Of a stretch of 64,000 nucleotides of DNA, positions 7,177-16,951 are shown one piece after another. Under the pieces are notes generated by a model. The model was not told where the DNA came from. It was given only the letters and a program-made list of their open reading frames with translations, and made no database searches. The stretch covers positions 248,001 to 312,000 of the forward strand of contig AYMW01000002.1 of NCBI GenBank assembly GCA_000496475.1. The letters are read 5' to 3'. The position numbers and the translations under genes were made by a program. Positions within the stretch are counted from its first letter, which is position 1. Each line of letters starts with the position of its first letter. The stretch comes from Betaproteobacteria bacterium MOLA814 (lineage in GTDB: Bacteria; Pseudomonadota; Gammaproteobacteria; Burkholderiales; Burkholderiaceae_C).

Positions 7177-8988
7177 CTAGCGTTTTTTAGCTGGCGGCAA
7201 GTCAGTGCAACTGCCATGCGCTACTTCGGCCGCCAAGCCAATACTTTCTCCTAAGGTTGGGTGCGGGTGTATGGTCTTGCCTATATCAATGGCGTCAGCG
7301 CCCATCTCAATAGCCAATGCCACCTCACCAATCATGTCGCCAGCATGTGTGCCAACCATACCGCCGCCAACAATCCTGTGTGACACATCATCGAACAGCA
7401 ACTTGGTGAAACCTTCATCACGCCCGTTTGCAATGGCACGTCCAGATGCTGACCAAGGGAATAAGCCCTTGGTCACTTTAATTCCGTCAGCTTTGGCCTG
7501 GTCCTCAGTCAAACCAACCCATGCCACCTCAGGGTCTGTGTAGGCTACGCTTGGTATAACACGTGCGTTGAACGCAGAGCTAGCCAAGTCGGAATTGCCT
7601 GTTAACTCACCAACAATCACCTCAGCAGCTACATGTCCTTCGTGCACGGCCTTGTGGGCCAACATAGGTTGGCCAACAATATCGCCAATCGCAAAAATAT
7701 GAGCCACGTTGGTTCTCATTTGGATATCCACGTTGATAAAACCGCGCTCGGTCACATCAACACCAGCGGCCTTGGCACCCAGCTTATTGCCGTTAGGGCT
7801 GCGGCCAACAGCTTGCAACACCAAGTCGTAGGTTTGTGGATCTGGTGCACCCTCGCCTTCAAACATCACCTCAATGCCAGCTGTTGTTGCCTTTGCACCA
7901 ACGGTTTTGGTCTTGAGCATAATGTGGTCAAAACGTGGCGCGTTCATTTTCTGCCATACCTTAACCAAATCGCGATCAGCACCGGGCATTAAAACGTCCA
8001 TCATTTCGACAACGTCAAGACGTGCACCCAAAGACGAGTAAACGGTTCCCATTTCAAGGCCAATAATGCCACCGCCGATAATCAACATCCGCTTAGGCAC
8101 GCCAGCCAGCTCCAACGCGCCGGTGGAATCAACCACACGGGGATCGTCTGGAAGAAAAGGCAAACGCACAGCTTGAGAGCCTGCTGCAATGATGGCGCTT
8201 TTGAATGTGATGGTTCTAGATTCACCTGTCGCAGCTTGCTTTGGTCCAACTGTCAGCGCCACATTCAAGCTGTGGGAGCCAGTGAATTGACCTAGTCCAC
8301 GCACCACTTCTACTTTGCGCATTTTGGCCATCGCCGCCAATCCGCCAGTGAGTCTGCCAATTACTTTTTCTTTGTGGCCACGCAGCTTGTCGATATCAAC
8401 TGTTGGTGCAGTAAAGGTGACGCCCAAGGCTGCGAAGTGCTTAACCTCGTCCATCACTGATGCCACGTGCAACAGAGCTTTGGACGGAATACACCCGACG
8501 TTCAAGCACACGCCGCCCAGCGTCGCGTAACGCTCAACCAGAATGACTTTGAGGCCCAAGTCAGCCGCGCGAAACGCGGCCGAGTAACCGCCCGTTCCGC
8601 CACCCAATACCAACAAGTCACAATCTGTGTCAGCAGGTGCTTGAGAGGCGGTTGCTGGGGCAGGCTTGGTTTTAGCAGGCACTGGTATGGCTGCAAACTC
8701 AGGCGCTGTAGGTACAGGTGCAGGTGGTACAGACTCAGCCGCTGTTGCCTCTCGCGCTTCGAGTTGCAACACCACTACGCCCTGCTTGACCTTGTCGCCT
8801 AGCTTCACAGACAGCGCCATCACCACACCGGCGTGGCTAGAAGGAATTTCAAGCGATGCCTTGTCAGACTCTACCGTAATCAATGATTGATCGACCTCAA
8901 CGGTATCGCCAACAGCCACCATCAACTCAATCACCGCGACTTCGTCGAAGTCACCAATGTCTGGGACTTGTACGTCAATTAATGCCAT
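7177..8988 (-). CDS. lpdA: Dihydrolipoyl dehydrogenase with N-terminal lipoyl domain (pyruvate dehydrogenase E3)
   Basis: Flavoprotein that reoxidises dihydrolipoyl groups of the pyruvate dehydrogenase complex, reducing NAD+. The start at 8988 (MALIDVQVPDIGDF) has AAAGGA overlapping the aceF stop; the longer upstream frame lacks support. The 603 residues comprise a lipoyl domain (1-78, lipoyl Lys43 in ESDKAS), an Ala/Pro linker (about 79-120) and the flavoprotein: FAD site LLVLGGGTGGYSAA, redox disulfide Cys161/Cys166 in GGVCLNVGCIPSK, NAD site IIGGGIIGLEMG and the C-terminal HPHPTLGE with the catalytic His-Glu pair. The fused lipoyl domain is typical of betaproteobacterial E3. Third gene of aceE-aceF-lpdA, followed by a terminator. 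Confidence 0.96.
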   Translation of the reverse strand: MALIDVQVPDIGDFDEVAVIELMVAVGDTVEVDQSLITVESDKASLEIPSSHAGVVMALSVKLGDKVKQGVVVLQLEAREATAAESVPPAPVPTAPEFAAIPVPAKTKPAPATASQAPADTDCDLLVLGGGTGGYSAAFRAADLGLKVILVERYATLGGVCLNVGCIPSKALLHVASVMDEVKHFAALGVTFTAPTVDIDKLRGHKEKVIGRLTGGLAAMAKMRKVEVVRGLGQFTGSHSLNVALTVGPKQAATGESRTITFKSAIIAAGSQAVRLPFLPDDPRVVDSTGALELAGVPKRMLIIGGGIIGLEMGTVYSSLGARLDVVEMMDVLMPGADRDLVKVWQKMNAPRFDHIMLKTKTVGAKATTAGIEVMFEGEGAPDPQTYDLVLQAVGRSPNGNKLGAKAAGVDVTERGFINVDIQMRTNVAHIFAIGDIVGQPMLAHKAVHEGHVAAEVIVGELTGNSDLASSAFNARVIPSVAYTDPEVAWVGLTEDQAKADGIKVTKGLFPWSASGRAIANGRDEGFTKLLFDDVSHRIVGGGMVGTHAGDMIGEVALAIEMGADAIDIGKTIHPHPTLGESIGLAAEVAHGSCTDLPPAKKR

Positions 8989-8999
8989 TACTCGGTCCT

Positions 9000-10682
9000 T
9001 TACAACAAGATACGGCGGAAATCCGCCATGATTTGACCCAAATACGCGTTGAAACGCGCAGCTGAGGCTCCGTCGATCACACGGTGATCCCAAGACAAGG
9101 ACAGTGGCAACATCAGGCGAGGCTCAAACTCTTTACCATTCCAAACAGGCTCCATGTTGGAGCGACAAACGCCCAAAATAGCCACTTCAGGTGCATTGAT
9201 GATCGGGGTAAAGTACCGCCCACCGATCCCACCTAAGCTGGAAATAGTGAAGCAGGCACCAGTCATATCGGCGGGGCCTAGCTTTCCTTCTCTCGCCTTC
9301 TTAGCCAACTCACTCATTTCGGCGCTGATTTGCATCACGCCTTTTTTGTCTGCGTCTTTGATTACGGGAACAACCAAACCGTTGGGTGTGTCGGCAGCGA
9401 AACCGATATGGAAGTACTGTTTCATCACCAACTGCTCACCATCCAGTGAACTGTTGAAGTCAGGGAATTTTTTGAGTGCCGCAACGCACGCTTTTATGAG
9501 GAATGCCAGCATGGTGACTTTGACACCAGCTTTTTCGTTTTCCTTGTTGGTGAGAAGGCGAAAGGCTTCTAAGTCAGTGATATCAGCGTCATCGTGGTTG
9601 GTCACATGAGGAATCAACACCCAGTTGCGGTGCAAGTTTGCTGCTGCAATCTTTTTGATGCGCGACATATCGCGCCGCTCGACAGGACCAAACTTGGCAA
9701 AATCGACTACAGGCCATGGCAATAACCCCAAAGCCTCGCCACCCGCACCCGACCCACTGCCACCTTTGACGACTTGTGCCTGGGTTTGCGCGTGGCCTGC
9801 CATAACCTCTTTGGTGAAGTTGTAGACATCCTCCTGCGTAATACGACTTTTATGGCCTGTACCTTTCAGCTGCTCTAAAGGTACACCCAGTTGACGTGCA
9901 AATTTACGTACCGACGGAGACGCGTAAGGCTGGTGACCAGAAGGCGCCACCGTTGGGTTGTGCGCAGGTATGACCGTTGACGTGCTGGGCACTGCAACGC
10001 TACGTGGAGCGTCTGGCACTGGCGTTGTTGGTGTTGAAACTGCTTGAACTTGTGCAGGTGCAGGTGCAGGAGACAGCGCCGCTGCAGAAGCAGCGGGCGC
10101 GCTACCAGCTACAACGGCAATGAGATCTCCAATGTTGACGATGTCGCCTAACTTGACGCTCAAGCTTTGCAGCACACCGGCATGGCTAGCGGGAATTTCA
10201 ACTGAAGCTTTGTCTGACTCCACCGTAATCAAAGACTGCTCCGCAGCGACGGTGTCGCCGACATGAACAAGTATCTCAATAACGGCTACGTCTTTGAAAT
10301 CACCTATATCGGGAATGCGCATCTCTACGTTGGTTGAGGCACTGCTAACAGATACTGCTGCATGCGGTGAGGCTGGAGCCGAGGCGGCTTGCTGGTTAGG
10401 CGCAGGATCGCTAGCACCAGCGGTTGGTGCGGATTCGCCTGCTGCCGCGCTGTCAAGCTCCAACACCACCACACCTTGTTTGACCTTATCGCCCAGCTTG
10501 ACGCTGATTGACTTGACAACGCCAGCATGGCTGGATGGAATTTCGATAGAGGCTTTATCGGACTCAACGGTGATTAAAGACTGGTCTTTTTCCACCGTAT
10601 CGCCCACTGCGACCAACATCTCAATGACAGAGACTTCATCGAAATCACCAATATCGGGAACACTTACTTGAATCAATGACAT
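9000..10682 (-). CDS. aceF: Dihydrolipoyllysine-residue acetyltransferase (pyruvate dehydrogenase E2)
   Basis: Core acetyltransferase of the pyruvate dehydrogenase complex, passing acetyl groups to CoA. The 560 residues hold two lipoyl domains (about 1-78 with Lys43 and 118-195 with Lys158, both in ESDKAS), Ala/Pro-rich linkers, a peripheral-subunit-binding domain (YASPSVRKFARQLGV, about 252-290) and the catalytic domain from ~330, ending in SWDHRVIDGASAARF with catalytic His533 and Asp537. The first lipoyl domain is closely similar to the one fused to LpdA. It starts 16 bases after aceE and ends 11 bases before lpdA, so translation is probably coupled. Confidence 0.96.
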   Translation of the reverse strand: MSLIQVSVPDIGDFDEVSVIEMLVAVGDTVEKDQSLITVESDKASIEIPSSHAGVVKSISVKLGDKVKQGVVVLELDSAAAGESAPTAGASDPAPNQQAASAPASPHAAVSVSSASTNVEMRIPDIGDFKDVAVIEILVHVGDTVAAEQSLITVESDKASVEIPASHAGVLQSLSVKLGDIVNIGDLIAVVAGSAPAASAAALSPAPAPAQVQAVSTPTTPVPDAPRSVAVPSTSTVIPAHNPTVAPSGHQPYASPSVRKFARQLGVPLEQLKGTGHKSRITQEDVYNFTKEVMAGHAQTQAQVVKGGSGSGAGGEALGLLPWPVVDFAKFGPVERRDMSRIKKIAAANLHRNWVLIPHVTNHDDADITDLEAFRLLTNKENEKAGVKVTMLAFLIKACVAALKKFPDFNSSLDGEQLVMKQYFHIGFAADTPNGLVVPVIKDADKKGVMQISAEMSELAKKAREGKLGPADMTGACFTISSLGGIGGRYFTPIINAPEVAILGVCRSNMEPVWNGKEFEPRLMLPLSLSWDHRVIDGASAARFNAYLGQIMADFRRILL

Positions 10683-10698
10683 GCTTATTGCTCCCGGG

Positions 10699-13395
10699 TT
10701 AGGCGTTCAATGGGTTGACTTTGTCAGCATCTATGCCGTACTTCTTAATCGCTTCAGCCACTTTGTCAGACTTGACCAGACCGTCCTCAGACAAAGCCTT
10801 AAGGGTGGCCACCACTATGTAGTGACGGTTCACTTCAAAGTGCTCTCGCAACTTGCCTCGGAAATCGCTGCGACCAAAACCGTCTGTGCCCAATACTTTG
10901 TACGTGCGGTCTTTAGGAATGAATGGGCGAATCTGCTCAGCAAATGACTTGATATAGTCTGTAGATGCCACCACAGGACCAGTACTCTTTGAGAGCTGTT
11001 GTGCAACAAAAGACACACGTTGTGTATCTGTTGGGTGTAACAAATTCCACCGATCAGCGTCGTGACCATCACGCGCCAACTCGTTGAAACTTGGGCAACT
11101 CCACACATCGGCTGAAACACCCCAATCAGCTTCCAGCAACTCTTGTGCAAACAGACTTTCACGCAAAATGGTACCGCTGCCTAACAACTGAACACGCAGT
11201 TTCTTTTTACCGCCCGCTTTGAACAAATACATACCCTTGATAATTTGCTCTTCAGTGCCTTCGGTCAGGCCTGGCATGGGGTAGTTCTCATTGAGCAAGG
11301 TGATGTAGTAGAAAACGTTTTCTTGGTCTTCAACCATGCGCTTCATACCGCGCTGCATGATAACAGCGACTTCGTGGGCAAAGCTGGGGTCGTACGTCAC
11401 ACAATTGGGTATGGTGCCTGCCAAAATGTGGCTATGTCCATCTTCGTGCTGCAAACCTTCGCCGTTGAGTGTGGTGCGCCCTGATGTACCACCCAACAAA
11501 AAGCCGCGCGCCTGCATGTCTCCTGCGGCCCAAGCCAAATCGCCAATCCGCTGGAAACCAAACATAGAGTAATAAACGTAAAACGGAATCATCACGCGGT
11601 TGTTGGTGCTGTATGACGTTGCAGCAGCAATCCATGAGCTCATGCCACCAGCCTCATTGATGCCCTCTTGCAAAATCTGACCAGCTTTATCTTCTTTGTA
11701 GTAAGAAACTTGGTCGCGGTCTTGCGGTGTGTACAACTGGCCGTGCGGGTTGTAAATGCCAATTTGACGGAACATGCCTTCCATACCAAAAGTGCGAGCC
11801 TCATCAACCAAAATGGGTACCACACGAGGGCCAATTTCTTTGTCCCGTAGCAGTTGCGCTAAAAAGCGCACGTAGGCTTGGGTTGTAGAGATCTCACGGC
11901 CTTCAACCGTCGGCTCCAAGATGCTCTTGAAGACCGACAGCTCCGGCACAATGAAGGTCTCGTCCGACTTGGTTAAACGCTTGGGCAAGTAACCGCCTAG
12001 CTTGTCACGGCGCTCATGCAGATAGCGCATCTCTGGCGTGTCATCGGCTGGTTTGTAGAACGGCAAATTGGCCAATTCGCTGTCAGGAATTGGAATGTTA
12101 AAGCGGTCACGGAATGCGCGAACGTCTTCATCTGAGAGCTTTTTGGCTTGGTGGGCGGTATTTTTACCCTCACCAGCCTTGCCCATGCCATAGCCCTTAA
12201 CCGTCTTAATGAGCAACACAGTTGGTTGACCTTTGGTATTTACGGCCTTGTGATAAGCGGCATACACTTTTTGTGCATCATGGCCTCCGCGGCGCAATTT
12301 AAAAATTTCTTCGTCGCTCATATGCGCCACCATTTCAAGGGTGCGCGGGTCACGGCCAAAAAACTCTTTCCGAACAAACGCACCATCATTGGCTTTAAAC
12401 CCTTGGTAGTCACCGTCTAAAGTGTCCATCATGATTTTGCGCAGCGCACCGTCTTTGTCTTTGCTCAGCAATGGATCCCAGTCAGAGCCCCAGAGCAGCT
12501 TGATGACGTTCCAGCCTGAGCCACGGAACTCTCCTTCGAGCTCTTGCACAATTTTGCCGTTGCCGCGCACTGGACCATCCAGGCGCTGCAAGTTGCAATT
12601 GATGACAAAAATCAAATTGTCCAAATTTTCCCGAGCGGCCAACCCAATAGCGCCCAAGCTTTCTGGCTCGTCCATTTCACCATCACCGCAAAACACCCAA
12701 ACTTTGCGATTTTCGGTGTTAGCAATGCCACGTGCATGCAAGTACTTTAAAAAACGGGCTTGATAAATACCCATTAGAGGGCCTAAACCCATTGACACGG
12801 TCGGAAATTGCCAAAAATCTGGCATGAGTTTGGGGTGCGGGTAGCTCGATAGGCCCTTGCCACCAACTTCTTGGCGGAAGTTGAGCATTTGCTCTTCTGT
12901 TAAGCGACCCTCTAAATAAGCGCGGGCATAAATACCGGGTGAGCTGTGGCCCTGAAAGTACAGCAAGTCACCACCGTGATCGTCACTGGCACCGTGCCAA
13001 AAATGATTAAATCCAGCTGCAAACATGTGTGCAAGTGATGCAAACGAACTGATGTGCCCGCCCAAATCACCATCGCCGTCGGGTGTGGCTCTGTTGGCTT
13101 TCACGACCAATGCCATGGCATTCCAACGCATGTAGGCGCGCAGGCGCCCCTCTATTTCAAGATTACCAGGTGAGCGGGCTTCTTCGCTAGGCTCTAAAGT
13201 ATTGATATAGCCTGTAGTTGCAGAAAACGGCATATCCAGGCTGTGTTGTCGAGCGTGCTCTAAAACCTCTTCGAGTAATTCATGTGCGCGTTCGGGGCCG
13301 TTGGCTTCTATGACAGCTGTCAAGGCATCTAACCACTCACGGGTTTCAGCTGCGAACGCATCCTTTGAAGGATCAGTTTGGGGTTTGTCGGACAT
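10699..13395 (-). CDS. aceE: Pyruvate dehydrogenase E1 component, homodimeric type
   Basis: Thiamine-diphosphate-dependent enzyme that decarboxylates pyruvate and acetylates the E2 lipoyl groups. The 898 residues match the usual 885-900 of the single-chain E1. Visible motifs include the substrate-side histidines in FNHFWHGASDDHGGDLLYFQGHSSPG, the cofactor motif GDGEMDEPES ending in NLIFVINCN, and the C-terminal transketolase-like domain with GTDGFGRSD. The start at 13395 has AGGAG six bases upstream. It is first in the aceE-aceF-lpdA operon, and its 218-base leader is shared with a divergent sensor kinase gene. That leader holds inverted repeats (AGAACT/AGTTCT at 13480-13498 and GCCAC/GTGGC near 13430) that could be regulatory. 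Confidence 0.97.
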   Translation of the reverse strand: MSDKPQTDPSKDAFAAETREWLDALTAVIEANGPERAHELLEEVLEHARQHSLDMPFSATTGYINTLEPSEEARSPGNLEIEGRLRAYMRWNAMALVVKANRATPDGDGDLGGHISSFASLAHMFAAGFNHFWHGASDDHGGDLLYFQGHSSPGIYARAYLEGRLTEEQMLNFRQEVGGKGLSSYPHPKLMPDFWQFPTVSMGLGPLMGIYQARFLKYLHARGIANTENRKVWVFCGDGEMDEPESLGAIGLAARENLDNLIFVINCNLQRLDGPVRGNGKIVQELEGEFRGSGWNVIKLLWGSDWDPLLSKDKDGALRKIMMDTLDGDYQGFKANDGAFVRKEFFGRDPRTLEMVAHMSDEEIFKLRRGGHDAQKVYAAYHKAVNTKGQPTVLLIKTVKGYGMGKAGEGKNTAHQAKKLSDEDVRAFRDRFNIPIPDSELANLPFYKPADDTPEMRYLHERRDKLGGYLPKRLTKSDETFIVPELSVFKSILEPTVEGREISTTQAYVRFLAQLLRDKEIGPRVVPILVDEARTFGMEGMFRQIGIYNPHGQLYTPQDRDQVSYYKEDKAGQILQEGINEAGGMSSWIAAATSYSTNNRVMIPFYVYYSMFGFQRIGDLAWAAGDMQARGFLLGGTSGRTTLNGEGLQHEDGHSHILAGTIPNCVTYDPSFAHEVAVIMQRGMKRMVEDQENVFYYITLLNENYPMPGLTEGTEEQIIKGMYLFKAGGKKKLRVQLLGSGTILRESLFAQELLEADWGVSADVWSCPSFNELARDGHDADRWNLLHPTDTQRVSFVAQQLSKSTGPVVASTDYIKSFAEQIRPFIPKDRTYKVLGTDGFGRSDFRGKLREHFEVNRHYIVVATLKALSEDGLVKSDKVAEAIKKYGIDADKVNPLNA

Positions 13396-13537
13396 GTCGT
13401 CTCCTAGTTAAAGAACCCGTGACTTAAACAACAGGCCACCTAGCAGTGGCAGGCCTATCAAAACTTTGTACCACTCTTTAGAACTTTTAATGAGTTCTTT
13501 TGTGTGTAGGCATAGTTTCCCACATTTGCCAGTATTT

Positions 13538-13565
13538 TTCAACATGCGCTTTATAGTTTTATAAT
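13538..13565 (+). promoter_or_regulatory. Candidate sigma-70 promoter for the sensor kinase operon
   Basis: Consensus -10 TATAAT at 13560-13565 with TTCAAC at 13538-13543 as a weak -35 (16-base spacing), about 50 bases before the kinase start codon and in the aceE-divergent intergenic region. The -10 is strong, the -35 poor. Confidence 0.45.
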
Positions 13566-13613
13566 GTGAAATATATTGCCTTGTGCAACATGCAGTACAA
13601 CTAAACTAACTAC

Positions 13614-16265
13614 ATGTCCGCTCCCTCCCCAAACAAGGAATCCCCAACGCCAGACGGCATCACATCTGGAGGGAAAAAAATGGACCTTCGTGCGCCTGCA
13701 GCAATATGGCGTAATTGGTGGCGCGCTCAAACACCGGCCAAGCAAGACCGAGTTGCCACCTTTGGGCCGCTGATAGCTGTTGTCTTGTTTTTGGCCGCAA
13801 TAGTTTTATCCATAGGCTACTTGCGGATTGAAGAAGCAGACAGGGAGCAAGAAACAATTACCCGCGACCTTGAATACGCGCAACAACGGCTGCGGTTGCA
13901 TCTATTAGAAAGGCGAGAGGATTTGTTGAGCTTGGCTCGCGCCGTCACAAGAGACAAACTGCAAGGTGCAGCATTTGAAGATGCCGCTAGGACATTAATA
14001 GCCGAAGCGCCAGATATAGAAACCATTGCACTGCTTGGCTCCGACCACATCATTGACACGAGCTATACCGCTCAAACAGCACCTTTTAACAGAGTGCGCT
14101 TTCAGGGCGAACGCATGTCACAAGGTGAGAGCCGCGATGCGTTTCAAACCTTGACGGCATTGAAAGAATCTGTTTTCACGCGCCCCATGCGCGGCGCAAA
14201 CCGCGCATACAGCTTGCCGCAAGACAGCAGGGGCATAAGCACCACACTGATGCTACTCATACCTGTCATGAAAAATGAGGCGTTCGTTGGCAGCGTCATG
14301 GCTGAATTTAGCATTGATGGCCTGTTGAGGTACGGTACGCCAGGTGAAGTGCTAACCAAGTACGCTGTGGCGTTGATTGATGCGAATGGCAATATTCTTG
14401 CGGGCTCTTTGCCGCAAGTCAAACGGGTGCTGGCGAAGTGGCTACCATGGGCAGATTACCAGTCTCAATACGAGGTAGCTGTCTCGCCAATAGGCAGCAG
14501 CCTCATGCTTAAAGCGCGGGCTTGGCGTACCTCATCAAGCGTGATTGGCACCACCATTTTTTGGCTGGTGGCAGCACTCAGCGCACTTACTTTGTGGATG
14601 CTGATGGGCAATTGGCGTCACACGCGCAAACGTCTTGAAACACAGCATGCGCTGATGGCAGAAACCAACTTCAGGCGTGCCATGGAAAACTCTATGCTCA
14701 CTGGCATGCGCGCGTTAGACCTGCAAGGCCGCATCACCTACGTCAACCCAGCCTTTTGTCAAATGACAGGCTGGTCTGAATTTGAACTGGTTGGTCGTAC
14801 CCCACCCTTTCCCTATTGGCCTCGCAACGACCAAGCCATGTTGGCCGCGCGCTTAGAAGATGAGTTGAAGGGCCGATCAACCGTTGGCGGTTTTGAGGTA
14901 CGGGTGCAGCGCAAAAATAACAGCATTTTTGCCGCACGCATGTATGTGTCACCGCTGGTTGCACCAAATGGCCAACAAACCGGGTGGATGACATCTATGA
15001 CAGATATCACAGAGCCAAAACGTATTCGAGAAGAGCTGGGTGCCGCGCACGAACGTTTCACGACCGTGCTGGAAAGTTTGGAGGCTGCCGTCTCAGTGGC
15101 CAGCTTAGGCGGCAAAGAACTGCTGTTTGCCAACAAACAATACCGCAGTTGGTTCAGCGCGCAAGCGCTAGGCCACTACGAAATGGTGATGCAAGCCCAA
15201 CTGGGGGTGCTCAACAGCATGAACAATGCTGTCGATATCAGCCTACACAGCGACGGCCCTATGTCAGACGACAACATCGATGACATGGCGGGCCTGCCTG
15301 CGGACACCTTGTTGGAGGCACAAACAGCCGATGCCCAAGTGTTCATTGAAGGTCTCGACAAATGGTTAGAAGTACGCTCACGCTACATCACATGGGTCGA
15401 TGGGCGGTTGGCGCAAATTGTCATTGCAACCGACATCACAGCCAGACATGAAACCCAAGCTCAGGCAGCCATACAGTTGGAACGCGCCCAAACAGCGAGT
15501 CGACTCATCACCATGGGTGAAATGGCCTCTAGTGTGGCCCACGAACTGAACCAGCCGCTGGCAGCTATTTCCAACTATTGCTCAGGCATGATTTCACGCA
15601 TCAACAACAAAGGCATTGCTGAAGACGAGCTCCTGAGGGCGCTAGATAAAACCGCCAAACAGGCCCAACGCGCTGGACAAATAATTGCGAGAATTCGTTC
15701 GTTTGTAAAACGCAGTGAACCCAATAGAACATCATCGGATGCCGTCCAAATTGTGAATAATTCGGTCGAATTGGTTGACATTGAACTGCGTCGCCACCAA
15801 GTAAAGCTCACGCTTTACTTGGCTGAACGCATGCCATCCTTGTTGGTAGATCCTATTTTGATTGAGCAGGTATTGATCAATCTCATTAAGAATGGTGCTG
15901 AATCAATTCAACAAGCAAATCGGCCTGTGGGGCAACGCACCGTTGAGTTGAAAGTTCGACCGCGTGTCATTGACGGCAAAGACATGATGGAGTTCAGCGT
16001 TAGAGACAACGGTGCTGGCGTTCCTAGCGTGATGCTCGAACGAATATACGATGCCTTTTACAGCACCAAAAGCGAAGGAATGGGTATTGGCTTAAAGTTA
16101 TGCCGTTCTATAGTTGAATCTCACCAAGGCAAGCTGACTGTCGAGAACCTCTACAATGGAGATCACATTGTGGGGTGCGTTTTCTGCTTTTGGCTACCAG
16201 TCAATCCTTCAGCCAAACATCTTGCAAGCAACGACAGCCCTCCCCCTAGTAGCGACAAAAGTTAA
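13614..16265 (+). CDS. Membrane PAS-domain sensor histidine kinase (DctB/FixL-type transmitter)
   Basis: Two-component sensor kinase in the inner membrane. In order over 883 residues: a short basic cytoplasmic N-terminus, a membrane helix (~51-70), a ~230-residue periplasmic region starting with a long helix and resembling Cache-type sensor domains, a second helix (~310-330), a PAS domain (~350-470, ending MTDITEPKRIREEL), a second PAS-like segment (~480-625), then the transmitter: phospho-acceptor His643 in SSVAHELNQPLAAISNY, N-box NLIKNGAES, DNGAGVP and GMGIGL. The HELNQPLAAI H-box is of the DctB/FixL type. The periplasmic region suggests a small organic ligand, but no haem-binding His is obvious. 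Nine bases separate it from its response regulator, and it diverges from aceE, hinting at a pyruvate-related signal (inference). Confidence 0.9.
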   Translation: MSAPSPNKESPTPDGITSGGKKMDLRAPAAIWRNWWRAQTPAKQDRVATFGPLIAVVLFLAAIVLSIGYLRIEEADREQETITRDLEYAQQRLRLHLLERREDLLSLARAVTRDKLQGAAFEDAARTLIAEAPDIETIALLGSDHIIDTSYTAQTAPFNRVRFQGERMSQGESRDAFQTLTALKESVFTRPMRGANRAYSLPQDSRGISTTLMLLIPVMKNEAFVGSVMAEFSIDGLLRYGTPGEVLTKYAVALIDANGNILAGSLPQVKRVLAKWLPWADYQSQYEVAVSPIGSSLMLKARAWRTSSSVIGTTIFWLVAALSALTLWMLMGNWRHTRKRLETQHALMAETNFRRAMENSMLTGMRALDLQGRITYVNPAFCQMTGWSEFELVGRTPPFPYWPRNDQAMLAARLEDELKGRSTVGGFEVRVQRKNNSIFAARMYVSPLVAPNGQQTGWMTSMTDITEPKRIREELGAAHERFTTVLESLEAAVSVASLGGKELLFANKQYRSWFSAQALGHYEMVMQAQLGVLNSMNNAVDISLHSDGPMSDDNIDDMAGLPADTLLEAQTADAQVFIEGLDKWLEVRSRYITWVDGRLAQIVIATDITARHETQAQAAIQLERAQTASRLITMGEMASSVAHELNQPLAAISNYCSGMISRINNKGIAEDELLRALDKTAKQAQRAGQIIARIRSFVKRSEPNRTSSDAVQIVNNSVELVDIELRRHQVKLTLYLAERMPSLLVDPILIEQVLINLIKNGAESIQQANRPVGQRTVELKVRPRVIDGKDMMEFSVRDNGAGVPSVMLERIYDAFYSTKSEGMGIGLKLCRSIVESHQGKLTVENLYNGDHIVGCVFCFWLPVNPSAKHLASNDSPPPSSDKS

Positions 16266-16274
16266 GGAACACCG

Positions 16275-16916
16275 ATGAGCTTAAATCCGAAAAAAGGTAC
16301 CGTTTACGTGGTAGACGACGACGAGGCTGTACGCGACTCCTTGCAGTGGCTGCTTGAAGGTAAAGATTACCGTGTGCGTTGCTTTGATTCAGCAGAAAGC
16401 TTCTTAAGCCGCTATGACCACAGAGAAGTGGCTTGTCTTATCGCCGATATTCGCATGAACGGCATGACTGGCTTAGAACTACAAGAGCGCCTCATAGAAC
16501 GCCAGTCGCCCCTGCCTATAGTGTTCATCACCGGACATGGCGATGTGCCAATGGCCGTCGACGCCATGAAGAAAGGCGCTCTCGATTTTGTTCAAAAGCC
16601 ATTCGACGAAGCCGCCATTACAGACTTGGTTGAGCGCATGTTAGACCACGCAGCCGAAGCATTCGAGCATTCGCAGCAGGCCGCAAGCCGTGATGCCCTG
16701 TTGGCGAAATTGACCTCTCGTGAGACGCAAGTCCTTGAGCGAATTGTGGCGGGTCGCTTGAACAAACAAATTGCAGACGACTTGAATATCAGCATTAAAA
16801 CTGTAGAGGCTCACCGTGCAAACATCATGGAAAAGCTGGGTGCCAACACAGTGGCTGATTTGCTCAAAATAGCGTTAGCGTCAAGCACAGTGCCACAACC
16901 CCAGCTTAAACAATAA
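16275..16916 (+). CDS. FixJ-type response regulator
   Basis: DNA-binding partner of the preceding kinase. The 213 residues contain a receiver domain (about 8-125) with acidic pocket Asp14-Asp16 (VVDDDEAV), phospho-acceptor Asp58 (IADIRM), Thr86 (FITGHGD) and Lys108 (FVQKPF), then a LuxR/FixJ helix-turn-helix domain (about 147-205; [20 protein letters not shown] and [17 protein letters not shown]). It follows the kinase by 9 bases in one operon. Likely targets are unknown; the divergent aceE operon is the nearest candidate. The receiver and HTH assignment is certain from motifs. Confidence 0.93.
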   Translation: MSLNPKKGTVYVVDDDEAVRDSLQWLLEGKDYRVRCFDSAESFLSRYDHREVACLIADIRMNGMTGLELQERLIERQSPLPIVFITGHGDVPMAVDAMKKGALDFVQKPFDEAAITDLVERMLDHAAEAFEHSQQAASRDALLAKLTSRETQVLERIVAGRLNKQIADDLNISIKTVEAHRANIMEKLGANTVADLLKIALASSTVPQPQLKQ

Positions 16917-16951
16917 CCACCGTGCCGCATCAGCGGTACCACCTACACACA

